Shown here piece after piece: positions 17,022 through 25,557 of a DNA stretch of 64,000 nucleotides (positions within the stretch are counted from its first letter, which is position 1; every line of letters starts with the position of its first letter). Source of the stretch: Solirubrum puertoriconensis (lineage in GTDB: Bacteria > Bacteroidota > Bacteroidia > Cytophagales > Hymenobacteraceae). The position numbers were made by a program, and so were the translations under genes. The notes under the pieces were generated by a model. That model made no database searches. It worked only from the letters and a program-made list of their open reading frames with translations, and was not told the DNA's origin. The stretch lies in NCBI RefSeq assembly GCF_001483135.1, contig NZ_LNAL01000008.1, positions 310,001 to 374,000 on the forward strand, given 5' to 3'.

Positions 17022-18077
17022 ATGAAAATTCTTATTACCGGCGGCGCTGGTTTCATTGGCTCGCACGTAGTACGACTGTTCGTAACGAAGTACCCCGATT
17101 ACCAAATCCTGAACCTGGATGCGCTAACCTACGCTGGTAACCTAGAGAACCTGCGCGACATCGAGGACCGGCCGAACTACCGCTTTATCAAAGGCGACCT
17201 GACTGACCAAGCTTTTGTTGATCAGCTGTTTGCTACCGAGCAGCCCGATTCGGTAATTCACCTAGCCGCTGAGTCGCACGTCGACCGCAGCATTACCGAC
17301 CCCCTCGCGTTCGTGAAAACAAACGTGTTGGGTACGGTGCACCTGCTTAATGCTGCCCGCCACCTGTGGCAGCCCAATGGCTACGAGGGCCACGTGTTTT
17401 ACCACGTAAGCACCGACGAAGTGTACGGCTCGCTCGAGATGGACGGCGGCATGTTCACAGAAGATACGCCTTACGACCCCCGCTCGCCTTATTCGGCCTC
17501 AAAGGCTTCGTCGGACCACTTTGTGCGGGCCTGGTACCACACCTACCACATGCCGGTGAAAATCAGCAACTGCTCGAACAACTACGGCCCCAACCACTTC
17601 CCCGAGAAGCTGATTCCGCTGGCACTGCACCGCATCCAGAAGGGCGAGGCCATTCCGGTGTACGGCCGCGGCGAAAACGTGCGCGACTGGCTGTTCGTGA
17701 AAGACCACGCTACTGCTATCGACGCAGTGTTCCACAAAGGCGAAGTGGGCGACACATACAACATCGGCGGCGTAAACGAGTGGAAGAACATCGACCTTAT
17801 TCATCTGCTGTGCGACGTGATGGACGAGAAGCTAGGCAAAGAGCAGGGCACCTCGCGCCAGCTGATTAAGTTCGTAACCGACCGCGCCGGGCACGACCTG
17901 CGCTACGCCATCGACTCCAGCAAAATCATGAACGAGCTGGGCTGGAAGCCCTCGGTTACCTTCGAGCAGGGCCTGCGCCAGACCGTGGACTGGTACTTCG
18001 AAAACCAAGAGTGGTTGGAGCGCGTGACCAGCGGCGCCTACCAAGACTACTACCGCCAGCAGTACGCCGCTCGCTAA
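17022..18077 (+). CDS. rfbB: dTDP-glucose 4,6-dehydratase
   Basis: The 351-residue enzyme makes dTDP-4-keto-6-deoxyglucose, the precursor of rhamnose and other deoxysugars. Motifs are TGGAGFIGSHVV at the N-terminus, AAESHVDRSI, STDEVYGSLE with the Asp-Glu pair of the dehydratase, PYSASKASSDHFVRA with the catalytic Tyr and Lys, and NCSNNYGPNHFPEKLIPL. rfbA, which makes its substrate, is two genes downstream; rmlC and rmlD are not in the window, so the final deoxysugar is unknown. The start is the ATG giving MKILITGGAG, 26 bases after galE. Confidence 0.95.
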   Translation: MKILITGGAGFIGSHVVRLFVTKYPDYQILNLDALTYAGNLENLRDIEDRPNYRFIKGDLTDQAFVDQLFATEQPDSVIHLAAESHVDRSITDPLAFVKTNVLGTVHLLNAARHLWQPNGYEGHVFYHVSTDEVYGSLEMDGGMFTEDTPYDPRSPYSASKASSDHFVRAWYHTYHMPVKISNCSNNYGPNHFPEKLIPLALHRIQKGEAIPVYGRGENVRDWLFVKDHATAIDAVFHKGEVGDTYNIGGVNEWKNIDLIHLLCDVMDEKLGKEQGTSRQLIKFVTDRAGHDLRYAIDSSKIMNELGWKPSVTFEQGLRQTVDWYFENQEWLERVTSGAYQDYYRQQYAAR

Positions 18078-18087
18078 CCGGGCACCG

Positions 18088-18177
18088 CTGAATTATGAAT
18101 TCTGGGTTATGAATTGCTCTGAAACGAGATGCGCTGATGAGCAAGCCATAATTTGGAATTCATAATTCATAATTCAG
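18088..18177. repeat. AT-rich palindromic element between rfbB and tviC
   Basis: A 14-bp perfect inverted repeat (CTGAATTATGAATT at 18088-18101 and its complement at 18164-18177) with further copies of the unit ATAATTC / GAATTAT inside. The block is far richer in A and T than the genes on both sides. It fills nearly the entire 110-base gap and looks like a small mobile palindrome rather than a promoter. Confidence 0.65.
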
Positions 18178-18187
18178 AATTATAGAA

Positions 18188-19195
18188 ATGTACGATCAGC
18201 CTTTTCACGAGCAGCCGCTCGAGAACCTAACCTTCCTTGTTACGGGCGGGGCTGGGTTTATTGGCTCCAACATAGTTGAGTATCTGTTGAAGTACGGAGT
18301 AAAGAAGGTGCGCACCTTCGATAACTACTCCAATGGCTTCCGCAAGAACCTACGCTTGTTTGAAGGCCACCCGGCCTTGGAAATTCTCGACGGCGACATC
18401 CGCGACCCGCAAGCGTGCCGCGCTGCCTGCGAAGGCGTTGATGTGGTGTTGCACCAGGCGGCCCTAGGTTCGGTACCGCGTTCTATCAACGACCCCATCA
18501 CCTCTAACGACGTGAACGTGGGCGGTTTTGTGAACATGCTGGTGGCAGCTAAGGACGCCGGCGTGAAGCGCTTCGTGTACGCGGCTTCGTCGAGCACCTA
18601 CGGCGATTCGCCGCACCTGCCCAAAATCGAGGACCGCATCGGCAAGCCCCTGTCGCCATACGCCGTAACGAAGTACGCCAATGAGTTGTATGCCGATGTG
18701 TTTGGCAAAACCTACGGCATGGAAATCATCGGCTTGCGCTACTTCAACATCTTCGGTCCTCGCCAAGACCCGAATGGTGCGTACGCTGCCGTGATTCCGT
18801 TGTTTATTGATGCCGTGCTGAAAGGGAAAGCACCGCGCATCAACGGCGACGGCGGCCAAACCCGCGACTTCACGTTTGTAGAGAACTGCGTGCAGGCCAA
18901 CATTCGGGCTGCGTTGGTGCAGAACCCCGAGGCGGTAAACCAAGTGTACAACATTGCTGTGGCCGACCGCACCTCCCTTAACGACCTCTTCAACATTCTG
19001 AAAGAAGAAGCTGGGGTTGACATCACTCCCGAGTACGGCCCCAACCGTGCCGGCGATATTCGCGACTCACTGGCCGACATCAGCAAAGCGCAACGTTTGC
19101 TCGGCTACAATCCGCAGGTGCGGATTCGCGAAGGCCTTAAGCGCACGCTCGACTGGTTCCGCACCAACGAAGCATTCATTCAAGAACGTAATTAG
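18188..19195 (+). CDS. tviC: UDP-N-acetylglucosamine 4-epimerase (TviC/WbpP type)
   Basis: A 335-residue extended SDR enzyme with VTGGAGFIGSNIVEYLL, HQAALGSVPRSI, AASSSTYGDSP, PYAVTKYANELYADVF (Tyr and Lys of the active site) and RYFNIFGPRQDPNGAYAAVIP. The HQAALGSVPRS block and the NGAYAAV loop are those of WbpP/TviC epimerases, which act on UDP-GlcNAc or its uronic acid to give the galacto form. It would work with TviB. It follows the AT-rich palindrome. Confidence 0.92.
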   Translation: MYDQPFHEQPLENLTFLVTGGAGFIGSNIVEYLLKYGVKKVRTFDNYSNGFRKNLRLFEGHPALEILDGDIRDPQACRAACEGVDVVLHQAALGSVPRSINDPITSNDVNVGGFVNMLVAAKDAGVKRFVYAASSSTYGDSPHLPKIEDRIGKPLSPYAVTKYANELYADVFGKTYGMEIIGLRYFNIFGPRQDPNGAYAAVIPLFIDAVLKGKAPRINGDGGQTRDFTFVENCVQANIRAALVQNPEAVNQVYNIAVADRTSLNDLFNILKEEAGVDITPEYGPNRAGDIRDSLADISKAQRLLGYNPQVRIREGLKRTLDWFRTNEAFIQERN

Positions 19196-19259
19196 CCATC
19201 TGCGGCTACGCAGCCTGCTGCACTAGTAGGCAACAGCCACTCCTAGGTTCCTCCACTCC

Positions 19260-20132
19260 ATGAAAGGCATTATCCTCGCCGGCGGCTCCGGCACCCGTTT
19301 GCATCCGCTAACGCTAGCCGTGAGCAAGCAGCTCATGCCGGTTTACGACAAGCCGATGATCTACTACCCGTTGTCGGTGCTGATGATGGCTGGTATTCGG
19401 GATATTCTGATCATTACCACGCCGCACGACCAAGCGCAGTTCCAGCGCCTGCTCGGCGACGGCCAGAACCTGGGCTGTAACTTCCAGTACGCCGTGCAGG
19501 AGGTGCCCAACGGCTTGGCGCAGGCCTTCGTGATTGGCGAAGAATTCATTGGCGACGACAAGGTAGCGCTGGTACTCGGCGACAACATCTTCTACGGCGC
19601 GGGCATGGAAGAGCTGTTGCAGAGCAACAACAACCCCGACGGCGGCGTGGTGTACGCCTACCACGTGCACGACCCCGAGCGCTACGGCGTGGTGGAGTTC
19701 GACGACAATTTGCAGGCGCTGAGCATCGAGGAGAAGCCCAAGCAGCCCAAGAGCAACTACGCCGTACCCGGCTTGTACTTCTACGACAACGAGGTGGTAA
19801 GCATTGCCAAGGCGCTGAAGCCCAGCGCCCGCGGCGAGTACGAGATTACCGACGTAAACCAGGAGTACCTGCGCCGCGGCAAGCTGAAGGTGGGCATCCT
19901 GGGCCGGGGCACGGCCTGGCTGGATACCGGCACCTTCGAGTCGCTGATGCAAGCCAGCGAATTTGTGCGCGTAATTGAGCAGCGCCAAGGCCTGAAAGTT
20001 GGTTCGATTGAGGAAGTGGCGTACCGCCAAGGCTTCATCGATGCCGCACAGCTGCGCAAGATTGCTGAGCCGCTGCGCAAGAGCGGCTACGGCGACTACT
20101 TGATGCACCTGCCGGAGCAGTTGGTGTTTTAA
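19260..20132 (+). CDS. rfbA: Glucose-1-phosphate thymidylyltransferase
   Basis: A 290-residue nucleotidyltransferase that joins dTTP and glucose-1-phosphate to give dTDP-glucose for RfbB. It starts [18 protein letters not shown], continues with [29 protein letters not shown] and [20 protein letters not shown], and ends with the RfbA-type C-terminal helices ([15 protein letters not shown]). It is the last gene of the nucleotide-sugar operon and has a shared hairpin terminator with chrA. Confidence 0.96.
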   Translation: MKGIILAGGSGTRLHPLTLAVSKQLMPVYDKPMIYYPLSVLMMAGIRDILIITTPHDQAQFQRLLGDGQNLGCNFQYAVQEVPNGLAQAFVIGEEFIGDDKVALVLGDNIFYGAGMEELLQSNNNPDGGVVYAYHVHDPERYGVVEFDDNLQALSIEEKPKQPKSNYAVPGLYFYDNEVVSIAKALKPSARGEYEITDVNQEYLRRGKLKVGILGRGTAWLDTGTFESLMQASEFVRVIEQRQGLKVGSIEEVAYRQGFIDAAQLRKIAEPLRKSGYGDYLMHLPEQLVF

Positions 20133-20133
20133 G

Positions 20134-20266
20134 TAATGATCAATTAATAATGAACAATGCCCGGTGCCGCCTAGGTGCCGGGCATTTGTTTTGGGTCGGC
20201 ACCTAGGCGCCGTCGAGTCTTGGCGCCTCACGAGCCATCCTACTGTTAATGGCTCATTGATCATTA
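20134..20266. repeat. AT-rich inverted repeat between rfbA and chrA
   Basis: TAATGATCAAT at 20134-20144 pairs with ATTGATCATTA at 20256-20266. The ends are AT-rich (units such as CATTATTCATTG and AATAATGAACAATG) while the centre is GC-rich and holds a terminator plus two CCTAGG sites. Like the element at 18088 it flanks a nucleotide-sugar gene pair and resembles a small non-autonomous repeat. Confidence 0.5.
20156..20186. terminator. Bidirectional terminator between rfbA and chrA
   Basis: A 9-bp stem (AATGCCCGG / CCGGGCATT) followed by TGTTTT. The 13-nt loop contains CCTAGGTG. Confidence 0.75.
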
Positions 20267-20284
20267 TTCATTGCCCCAAACCAC

Positions 20285-21505
20285 TTAGGGCAGTAGCGCA
20301 CCGGCCAGCAAGGAACCAAGCACCAGCATATAAGAAGGAATACGGTCCCAGAGCAGGACCAGAAACGTAGCGCCTACCAATACCGGGTTCAAAGGCAGAT
20401 CGACGCCGTAGCGGCCCGGTAGGTGCCAGATGATGCCATCGGGGAGGGGGTGGTAAAGCAGAAACGTAGCTGCTACTACTAAGCCCGCGCTAACGGCGTT
20501 GATGCCTTCGAGCGAAGCCTTGACTACGCGGTACTGTTTGAGTTGGTCCCAGAAGCGAATAAGAAAGAAGATGAGCAGCGTACCCGGCATGAAGATGCCA
20601 GCCGCCGCTACAAACGCCCCGAGCAGCTGGCCGCCAATGCCGTACTCGCGCATGGCTAATGCTCCGATGTAGGAGCTAAACGCGAAGTTAGGCCCGGGCA
20701 AAGCCTGCGTCAGGCCGTAGCCTGACAGAAACTCCGTGCTGCTGAGGTAAGCCTTGAACTCCACAAACTCGGCATAGAGCAGCGGCGCCAGCACTTGCCC
20801 ACCGCCAAACACCAGCGAACCGTTGCGGTAAAAGTTCTCGAACAGACGTACGGGCAGCAAACGGGTATAGTGGCCCAGCAAAGCAGCTACCAAAGCTACT
20901 CCCAGCCACAGCACAAAATTCGACCACTCCACCCTAAGCGGCTCTTTCTCCTCAACTTTTGGGAGCTTGCTGTAGCGGAAGGTAGTAATCAGCCCGCCAC
21001 CTAGGAGCAGCAGCGGCAACACCCAAGGCAACTGGAAGAAATATGCAATCAGAGCTGAGGCAACCAGCAGCGCCACCGACGTTTTGGTGTGGATAACCTT
21101 CTCGGCAATCTTGTAAGCTGAATAGGCCACAAACCCCACAGCCACGGGCTGCACAAATCGTACAAGCCGGGCTACTAGGTCTTTGTCGAGGTAGTTAATG
21201 GAAAGGCCGGCAATCGTCATGAGGCAAACTGCCGGCAGCATCCAGACCAATAGCGTGAGGTAAGCCAGGTTGGGGCCACCCAAGCGAAAGCCAATGGCCG
21301 TGATGGTTTGGGTAGAGGTGGGGCCGGGCAGTACTTGGCACAAAGCCATTAGCTCGAGTAACTCGGCCGAGGTAAGGTAGCGCCGCTTGTCAACCAAGAG
21401 GCGCAGCATCATGGCCGTATGGGCTTGCGGCCCGCCAAACGCGGTTAGCGCCAGTACTGCCACGTCCTTCAGAAAGATGATGCCGCGTACACGTTTGGCG
21501 TGCAT
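20285..21505 (-). CDS. chrA: Chromate transporter family protein (two-domain ChrA)
   Basis: A 406-residue membrane protein with two homologous halves. The first has TAFGGPQAHTAMMLR and MALCQVLPGPTSTQTITAIG, the second NGSLVFGGGQVLAPLLYAEFV and YGLTQALPGPNFAFSSYIGAL, the FGGP and LPGP signatures of ChrA repeats. Long ChrA proteins export chromate; some members only have a suspected role in sulfate or other anion transport. An in-frame GTG at 21592 would add a proline-rich 29-residue tail; the ATG giving MHAKRVRGIIF is preferred. It is a single-gene unit. Confidence 0.88.
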   Translation of the reverse strand: MHAKRVRGIIFLKDVAVLALTAFGGPQAHTAMMLRLLVDKRRYLTSAELLELMALCQVLPGPTSTQTITAIGFRLGGPNLAYLTLLVWMLPAVCLMTIAGLSINYLDKDLVARLVRFVQPVAVGFVAYSAYKIAEKVIHTKTSVALLVASALIAYFFQLPWVLPLLLLGGGLITTFRYSKLPKVEEKEPLRVEWSNFVLWLGVALVAALLGHYTRLLPVRLFENFYRNGSLVFGGGQVLAPLLYAEFVEFKAYLSSTEFLSGYGLTQALPGPNFAFSSYIGALAMREYGIGGQLLGAFVAAAGIFMPGTLLIFFLIRFWDQLKQYRVVKASLEGINAVSAGLVVAATFLLYHPLPDGIIWHLPGRYGVDLPLNPVLVGATFLVLLWDRIPSYMLVLGSLLAGALLP

Positions 21506-21704
21506 GCGCCTGGGTGGGGGCGCCAGCTTTACAACGGCGGGTTCCGGGAGCTGCACGGGCAAAGGAGGTGAGTAGTAGCAGTAAAGAAGCACAATCTGCC
21601 CCGAAAGGCAAGCAGCTGCGCTTAAGCATTGCGACGATTAAATAAAGCAACTGGGCCAGTAACCATGCACCGAGGCAGCGGGCAAGTTGGCCTAGGTGCC
21701 AAAA

Positions 21705-21740
21705 CCAAGGGCTACCACTCGGCAGAGTGGTAGCCCTTGG
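21705..21740 (-). terminator. Terminator of the 2-oxoglutarate oxygenase gene
   Basis: A perfect 16-bp stem (21705-21720 and 21725-21740) with a 4-nt GGCA loop, 22 bases after the stop codon. A CCTAGGTGCC copy lies just beside it at 21691-21700. Confidence 0.9.
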
Positions 21741-21762
21741 GGTAAACCTGCTGTGCAGGCAA

Positions 21763-22752
21763 TTACATCGTCGATTTGCCCTTTTTCAGGCCCAGTTCGA
21801 TCAGACGCTCGTCGAGGAATTCGCCGGCGGTAATGTCGGGCTGCTGCTTGGGGTTGTCGGCTGTTACGCAGTTTTCCAGCGCCGCCAGGCTCATTTCGGA
21901 GCGTGGGTGCATGAAGAAAGGAATTGAGTAGCGCGACGAGTTCATCTTCTCGCGGGGTGGGTTTACCACGCGGTGGATGGTGCTCTTCAGCACGCCATTG
22001 GTGAGGCGCTGCAGCATGTCGCCTACGTTCACCACGATTTGGTCGGGCAGAGCCGTAATCGGAATCCAGTGACCATCGCGGCGCAGTACTTGCAGACCAT
22101 CGGCCGAAGCACCCATCAGCAGCGTAATCAGGTTGATGTCGCCGTGCTCGGCAGCGCGTACGGCATCGGCCGGCACTGCGTCGGGGTTCTCGATGGGGTA
22201 GTAGTGAATGGGGCGTAGGATGGAGTTACCGTTGCGCACCTTGTCGTCGAAGTAATTCTCCGGCAGGTTTAGGTACAGAGCAATAGCACGCAGCACATCT
22301 TTGCCAGCAGCCTCCAGCGTTTTGTAGGTGCGCAGGGTGCTTTCTTGGAAGCTCGGTATTTCGGCGGGGAAGATGTTGTCGGGGTACTCCTTCGCCACGG
22401 GGTCGTTGGCGTCGTCAACCTCTTGGCCCACGTGGAAGAACTCCTTCAGGTCGCCGGTGTTGCGGCCTTTGGCGTGCTCCTTGCCTTTGCCGGTGTAGCC
22501 GCGTTGGCCAGCCAACTCGGTGTTTTCGTACTTCTGCTTCACCTCGTCGGGCAAAGAGAAGAACTCTTTCACGTCAGCGTACAGCTGCGCGGTTTGCTCG
22601 TCGTTGAGGCCGTGATTTTTCAGCGCTACGAAACCAATGTTTTGGTAGGCTTCGCCCAGCTGCTGCACAAACTTGGCTTTGCGCTCAGGGTCGCCCGAGC
22701 GGAAGTCGGCCAGGTCAAGCGACGGAATTTCGTCCAACAATTTTTCGCTCAT
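21763..22752 (-). CDS. Isopenicillin N synthase-like Fe(II)/2-oxoglutarate oxygenase
   Basis: A 329-residue protein with the N-terminal DIOX_N domain (IPSLDLADF, GEAYQNIGFVALKNHGL) and the C-terminal double-stranded beta-helix. The metal ligands are His and Asp of HGDINLITLLMGA and the His of STIHRVVNPP; the 2-oxoglutarate arginine is in SSRYSIPFFMHP. Such enzymes oxidise small metabolites; the substrate is unknown. Length matches the bacterial IPNS-like family found in many proteobacteria and Bacteroidota. The ATG giving MSEKLLDEIPS was chosen over an upstream TTG. It forms a single-gene unit with a strong terminator. Confidence 0.88.
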   Translation of the reverse strand: MSEKLLDEIPSLDLADFRSGDPERKAKFVQQLGEAYQNIGFVALKNHGLNDEQTAQLYADVKEFFSLPDEVKQKYENTELAGQRGYTGKGKEHAKGRNTGDLKEFFHVGQEVDDANDPVAKEYPDNIFPAEIPSFQESTLRTYKTLEAAGKDVLRAIALYLNLPENYFDDKVRNGNSILRPIHYYPIENPDAVPADAVRAAEHGDINLITLLMGASADGLQVLRRDGHWIPITALPDQIVVNVGDMLQRLTNGVLKSTIHRVVNPPREKMNSSRYSIPFFMHPRSEMSLAALENCVTADNPKQQPDITAGEFLDERLIELGLKKGKSTM

Positions 22753-23402
22753 AGCGAATTCGCAATATACTTTTGGAAAACCTTTCGTACTCGGCAAGGT
22801 ACTCAAAAAATCGTTTGCATAGTTGGTTTAGTGCCATCTGCAAACGCTGCTTACTGCCCCGTCCCTACCTAGCAACCTCCTATTTTGATCGTGCAACCCA
22901 GAAAGCCAACCTGCCGCCCGTTGAGGCCAGCGCTGGTTAAATACGGCTTTTCTCACCTGCAGCAGGCCCAGCTAAAGCCAATGCCCATTTGCAACGGAGC
23001 CACCATCCCCGACCGGCTTCCGCCTGAGGGCTTCATTTTCTAACGCCTTCCTCGCGTTTTTTTAGCCCTTCAAGCCAAGGTAAACTCCGTAGCACCTAGC
23101 CGCCGCTAGCATGTGCCCGAGCACACATGGGCTTATCTGTAAGTTTGAATGGTATAGGAAATACTTGGAAGAGTTATATATTCACTTGCTCATCACATGC
23201 CGGTGCAGTGCTCACAGGTGCGATAAGCACCCGAAGTCGCATTATCGTGTGGTGGCGCCTGCGCCCGGGTGATTGTAATTTTGAAGCTGCTTTTCACCCC
23301 AACCGAAACTTGAACCCGCTTACGGACGTCTTGGGGTAACTGTCGACTTTAACGCACCGCTCGGCCGCCTTCACCTAGGCCCTCTGATTTGCTAGCAACC
23401 GT
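22753..23402. other. 650-base region without a convincing gene
   Basis: The region must hold the promoters of the oxygenase (minus strand) and the OmpA-type gene (plus strand). It contains one short open frame at 22891-23043 (reported separately) and a second at 23127-23339 whose codons look unlike the neighbours. A CCTAGG site lies at 23374. Composition is more AT-rich than the flanking genes, and no RNA gene or repeat was recognised. Confidence 0.5.
22891..23043 (+). CDS. Possible small protein or gene remnant
   Basis: A 50-codon frame from a GTG to TAA, ending in PDRLPPEGFIF. The third codon positions are mostly G or C, as in real genes here, but the start is not ATG, no family is recognised and no signal peptide or membrane helix is seen. 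It may be the 3' end of a decayed gene. Confidence 0.2.
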   Translation: MQPRKPTCRPLRPALVKYGFSHLQQAQLKPMPICNGATIPDRLPPEGFIF

Positions 23403-25445
23403 ATGAGCATACGCACATCCATCCTGACGTTTGGTGCATTACTGGGAATAAGCAGCGCAGCTACAGCGCAACACGCGGTTTGGGCTTCCAAAGTAGTGGA
23501 AGTATCCTCGCAAAAATCCGAAGGCAAAGAGCCCTTTTCGCCCGATAAAGTACTGGGCGAACCCGATGCCCTGCCCCTAGGTCAGATCAGCGATAACGGC
23601 TGGATCCCGAAAAAGGAGGGCCCCAAAGAGTTTATCGAGGTGAAGTTTGCCAAGTCGGTGGTGGCTCGCCAGGTTACCGTTGTCGAGAACTTCAACCCTG
23701 GTTCCATCATCAAGATTGAACTGGTGGACACCCGCAACGAACGCCACCAGGTATACGAAAACCCTAGTCCTGGCCCATTGCCGGAGGTGTTTCGCACGCT
23801 GCAGGTAACCTTTTCGCCCGGTACGTACCGCACCATTGGCGTGGTAGTTACCCTGAATACGGCCAAAGTAAACGGCGTAAACCAAATCGACGCCATTGGC
23901 GTGGCCGACGTCACGGACGTGATGGTGAAGAAGGATTTCCGGGCTGCGCCGACCGAGAGTATCTCCTTCGACTCGGCCATGGTGAACCTAGGGCCTACCG
24001 TAAATACCAAGTTTACGGAGGTGCGCCCGGTAATTGCCCCCGATGGCCGCACGTTGTTTTTTGCCCGACAGGGCAGCCCCCAGAACAACGGCGGCGCCCG
24101 CGACCCGCAGGACGTGTGGTACTCCACGCTCAGCAACGCCAAAACCAAAGCTTGGAGCCAGGCCAAGAACATCGGAACGCCCATTAATACGGCTTGGGGC
24201 AACGGGGTAGCCTCGGTTTCGGCCGATGGCAACACGGCGGTGCTGATCAGCATCTACAAGCCCGACGGTACCTTCGACCCCAAGGGCGCGAGCATTACGC
24301 GCCGCACGCGCAACGGCTGGACGGCACCGGAAAAGCTGAACATCCAAGACTTCTACAATGACGACCCCGAGAACGTCGACTTCTTCCTGACTACCTCGGG
24401 CAAGCAATTGCTGATGGCCGTCGACCGCAAAGACGGTAAGGGACAGCAGGATTTGTACGTGAGCCTTCGGCAGGACGACGGCTCGTTCAGCCGGCCCATT
24501 AACCTGGGCAGCAACGTCAATACCAAAGCGGCTGAGTTTGCCCCCTTCCTAGCTGCCGACGGCAAAACGCTGTACTTCGCCTCCGAAGGCCTGAAGGGCT
24601 ACGGCAAGAGCGACATATTTTACTCCAAGCGCCTCGATAACTCTTGGACGAACTGGAGCAAGCCGCGCAACCTAGGGCCCAGCATCAACTCGCCGGCAGC
24701 CGATGCTTATTTCACGCTGTCAGCCGCCGGCGACGAAGCCTACCTGGTATCAGACCGCAACGGCACCGATGAATCGCGCGACATCTTCCGCATCAGCTTA
24801 ACACCCAAAAATAAACCCGAGGTGGTAGCCCTGGTGCGCGGCCGCGTGCTCGATGCCGTAACGCGTAAGCCCGTAACGGCTACCGTGCGCTACGAAAACC
24901 TGATTACCGGCGAGGAAATTGGCGTGGTTGAAACCAACCCCACCGATGGTTCCTACACCATTGTGCTGCCCGCTGGTGCCCACTACGGCTACCGCGCCGA
25001 TGCTAAAGGCTACCTCTCCGAAGACCAAAACCTCGACGTAACCGACCGGCAGAAGTACTCCGAGCAAACCCAAGACCTGTTCCTGATTCCGTTTCAGGTG
25101 GGGCAAACCATTCGCCTCAACAACATCTTCTTTGCTCAGAGCAAGTATTACTTGCGCGAAAACTCCTACCCCGAACTGATGCGCCTGGTCCGCATCATGA
25201 AGGACTACCCGCAGATGGAAATCCGTGTGGATGGCCACACCGATAACCAAGGTGACCCGGCCCTGAACATGAAGCTTTCCATCGACCGCGTAAACGAGGT
25301 GAAGAAGTACCTCGTGTCAAAGGGCATTCCGGGTAACCGCATTACTACCCAAGGCTTCGGCGACACCAAGCCCATTGCCTCGAACGAGCAGGAAGAAACG
25401 CGCAAGATGAACCGCCGCGTGGAGTTCGTGATTACCAAAAAGTAA
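23403..25445 (+). CDS. OmpA family protein with galactose-binding-like, PD40 and carboxypeptidase-regulatory-like domains
   Basis: A 680-residue exported protein. The signal peptide ends near SSAATAQ. Residues 25-170 form a beta-rich domain that resembles a galactose-binding/discoidin fold (VLGEPDALP, FIEVKFAKSVVARQVTVVE). Residues 190-470 carry PD40-type beta-propeller repeats (APDGRTLFFARQG, SADGNTAVLIS, AADGKTLYFASEG, SAAGDEAYLVSDRNGTDESRDI). A carboxypeptidase regulatory-like domain follows (VRGRVLDAVTRKPVTATV), and the last 110 residues are an OmpA peptidoglycan-binding domain (IRVDGHTDNQGD, LSIDRVNEVKKYLVSKGI, GFGDTKPIASNE, NRRVEFVI). It would sit at the outer membrane and bind peptidoglycan. 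Related PD40-OmpA proteins occur with PorP/SprF and gliding or type IX secretion genes, none of which are beside it. Confidence 0.9.
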   Translation: MSIRTSILTFGALLGISSAATAQHAVWASKVVEVSSQKSEGKEPFSPDKVLGEPDALPLGQISDNGWIPKKEGPKEFIEVKFAKSVVARQVTVVENFNPGSIIKIELVDTRNERHQVYENPSPGPLPEVFRTLQVTFSPGTYRTIGVVVTLNTAKVNGVNQIDAIGVADVTDVMVKKDFRAAPTESISFDSAMVNLGPTVNTKFTEVRPVIAPDGRTLFFARQGSPQNNGGARDPQDVWYSTLSNAKTKAWSQAKNIGTPINTAWGNGVASVSADGNTAVLISIYKPDGTFDPKGASITRRTRNGWTAPEKLNIQDFYNDDPENVDFFLTTSGKQLLMAVDRKDGKGQQDLYVSLRQDDGSFSRPINLGSNVNTKAAEFAPFLAADGKTLYFASEGLKGYGKSDIFYSKRLDNSWTNWSKPRNLGPSINSPAADAYFTLSAAGDEAYLVSDRNGTDESRDIFRISLTPKNKPEVVALVRGRVLDAVTRKPVTATVRYENLITGEEIGVVETNPTDGSYTIVLPAGAHYGYRADAKGYLSEDQNLDVTDRQKYSEQTQDLFLIPFQVGQTIRLNNIFFAQSKYYLRENSYPELMRLVRIMKDYPQMEIRVDGHTDNQGDPALNMKLSIDRVNEVKKYLVSKGIPGNRITTQGFGDTKPIASNEQEETRKMNRRVEFVITKK

Positions 25446-25487
25446 AGGCGAGTACACCAGCCGCCTAGGTGGTTACTACCGCCGGGC

Positions 25488-25531
25488 AAACACAAGGGCC
25501 CCGCACTATTTAGTGCGGGGCCCTTGTGTTT
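25488..25531. terminator. Bidirectional terminator between the OmpA gene and floA
   Basis: A perfect 21-bp stem (25488-25508 and 25511-25531) with a 2-nt centre, bounded by A and T runs, between convergent genes. It is the strongest hairpin in the window. Confidence 0.93.
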
Positions 25532-25557
25532 AGCAAACTGCCGAAGCGGCCAGCCGG

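Noticed and set aside
13967-20132. A complete capsule or O-antigen locus
   Set aside because: Only nucleotide-sugar enzymes and one acyltransferase are present; there is no flippase, polymerase, initiating transferase or glycosyltransferase in this stretch.
19314-20264. A 316-codon frame antisense to rfbA
   Set aside because: It runs through rfbA and its terminator; the translated text has only composition bias.
22016-22060. Possible biosynthetic (beta-lactam) cluster because of the isopenicillin N synthase-like gene
   Set aside because: The fold is shared by many bacterial oxygenases; no peptide synthetase or other beta-lactam gene is near.
23127-23339. A 70-codon open frame in the gap before the OmpA gene
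   Set aside because: Codon use is unlike the neighbours (many AT-rich codons), no family was recognised, and it lies where promoters are expected.
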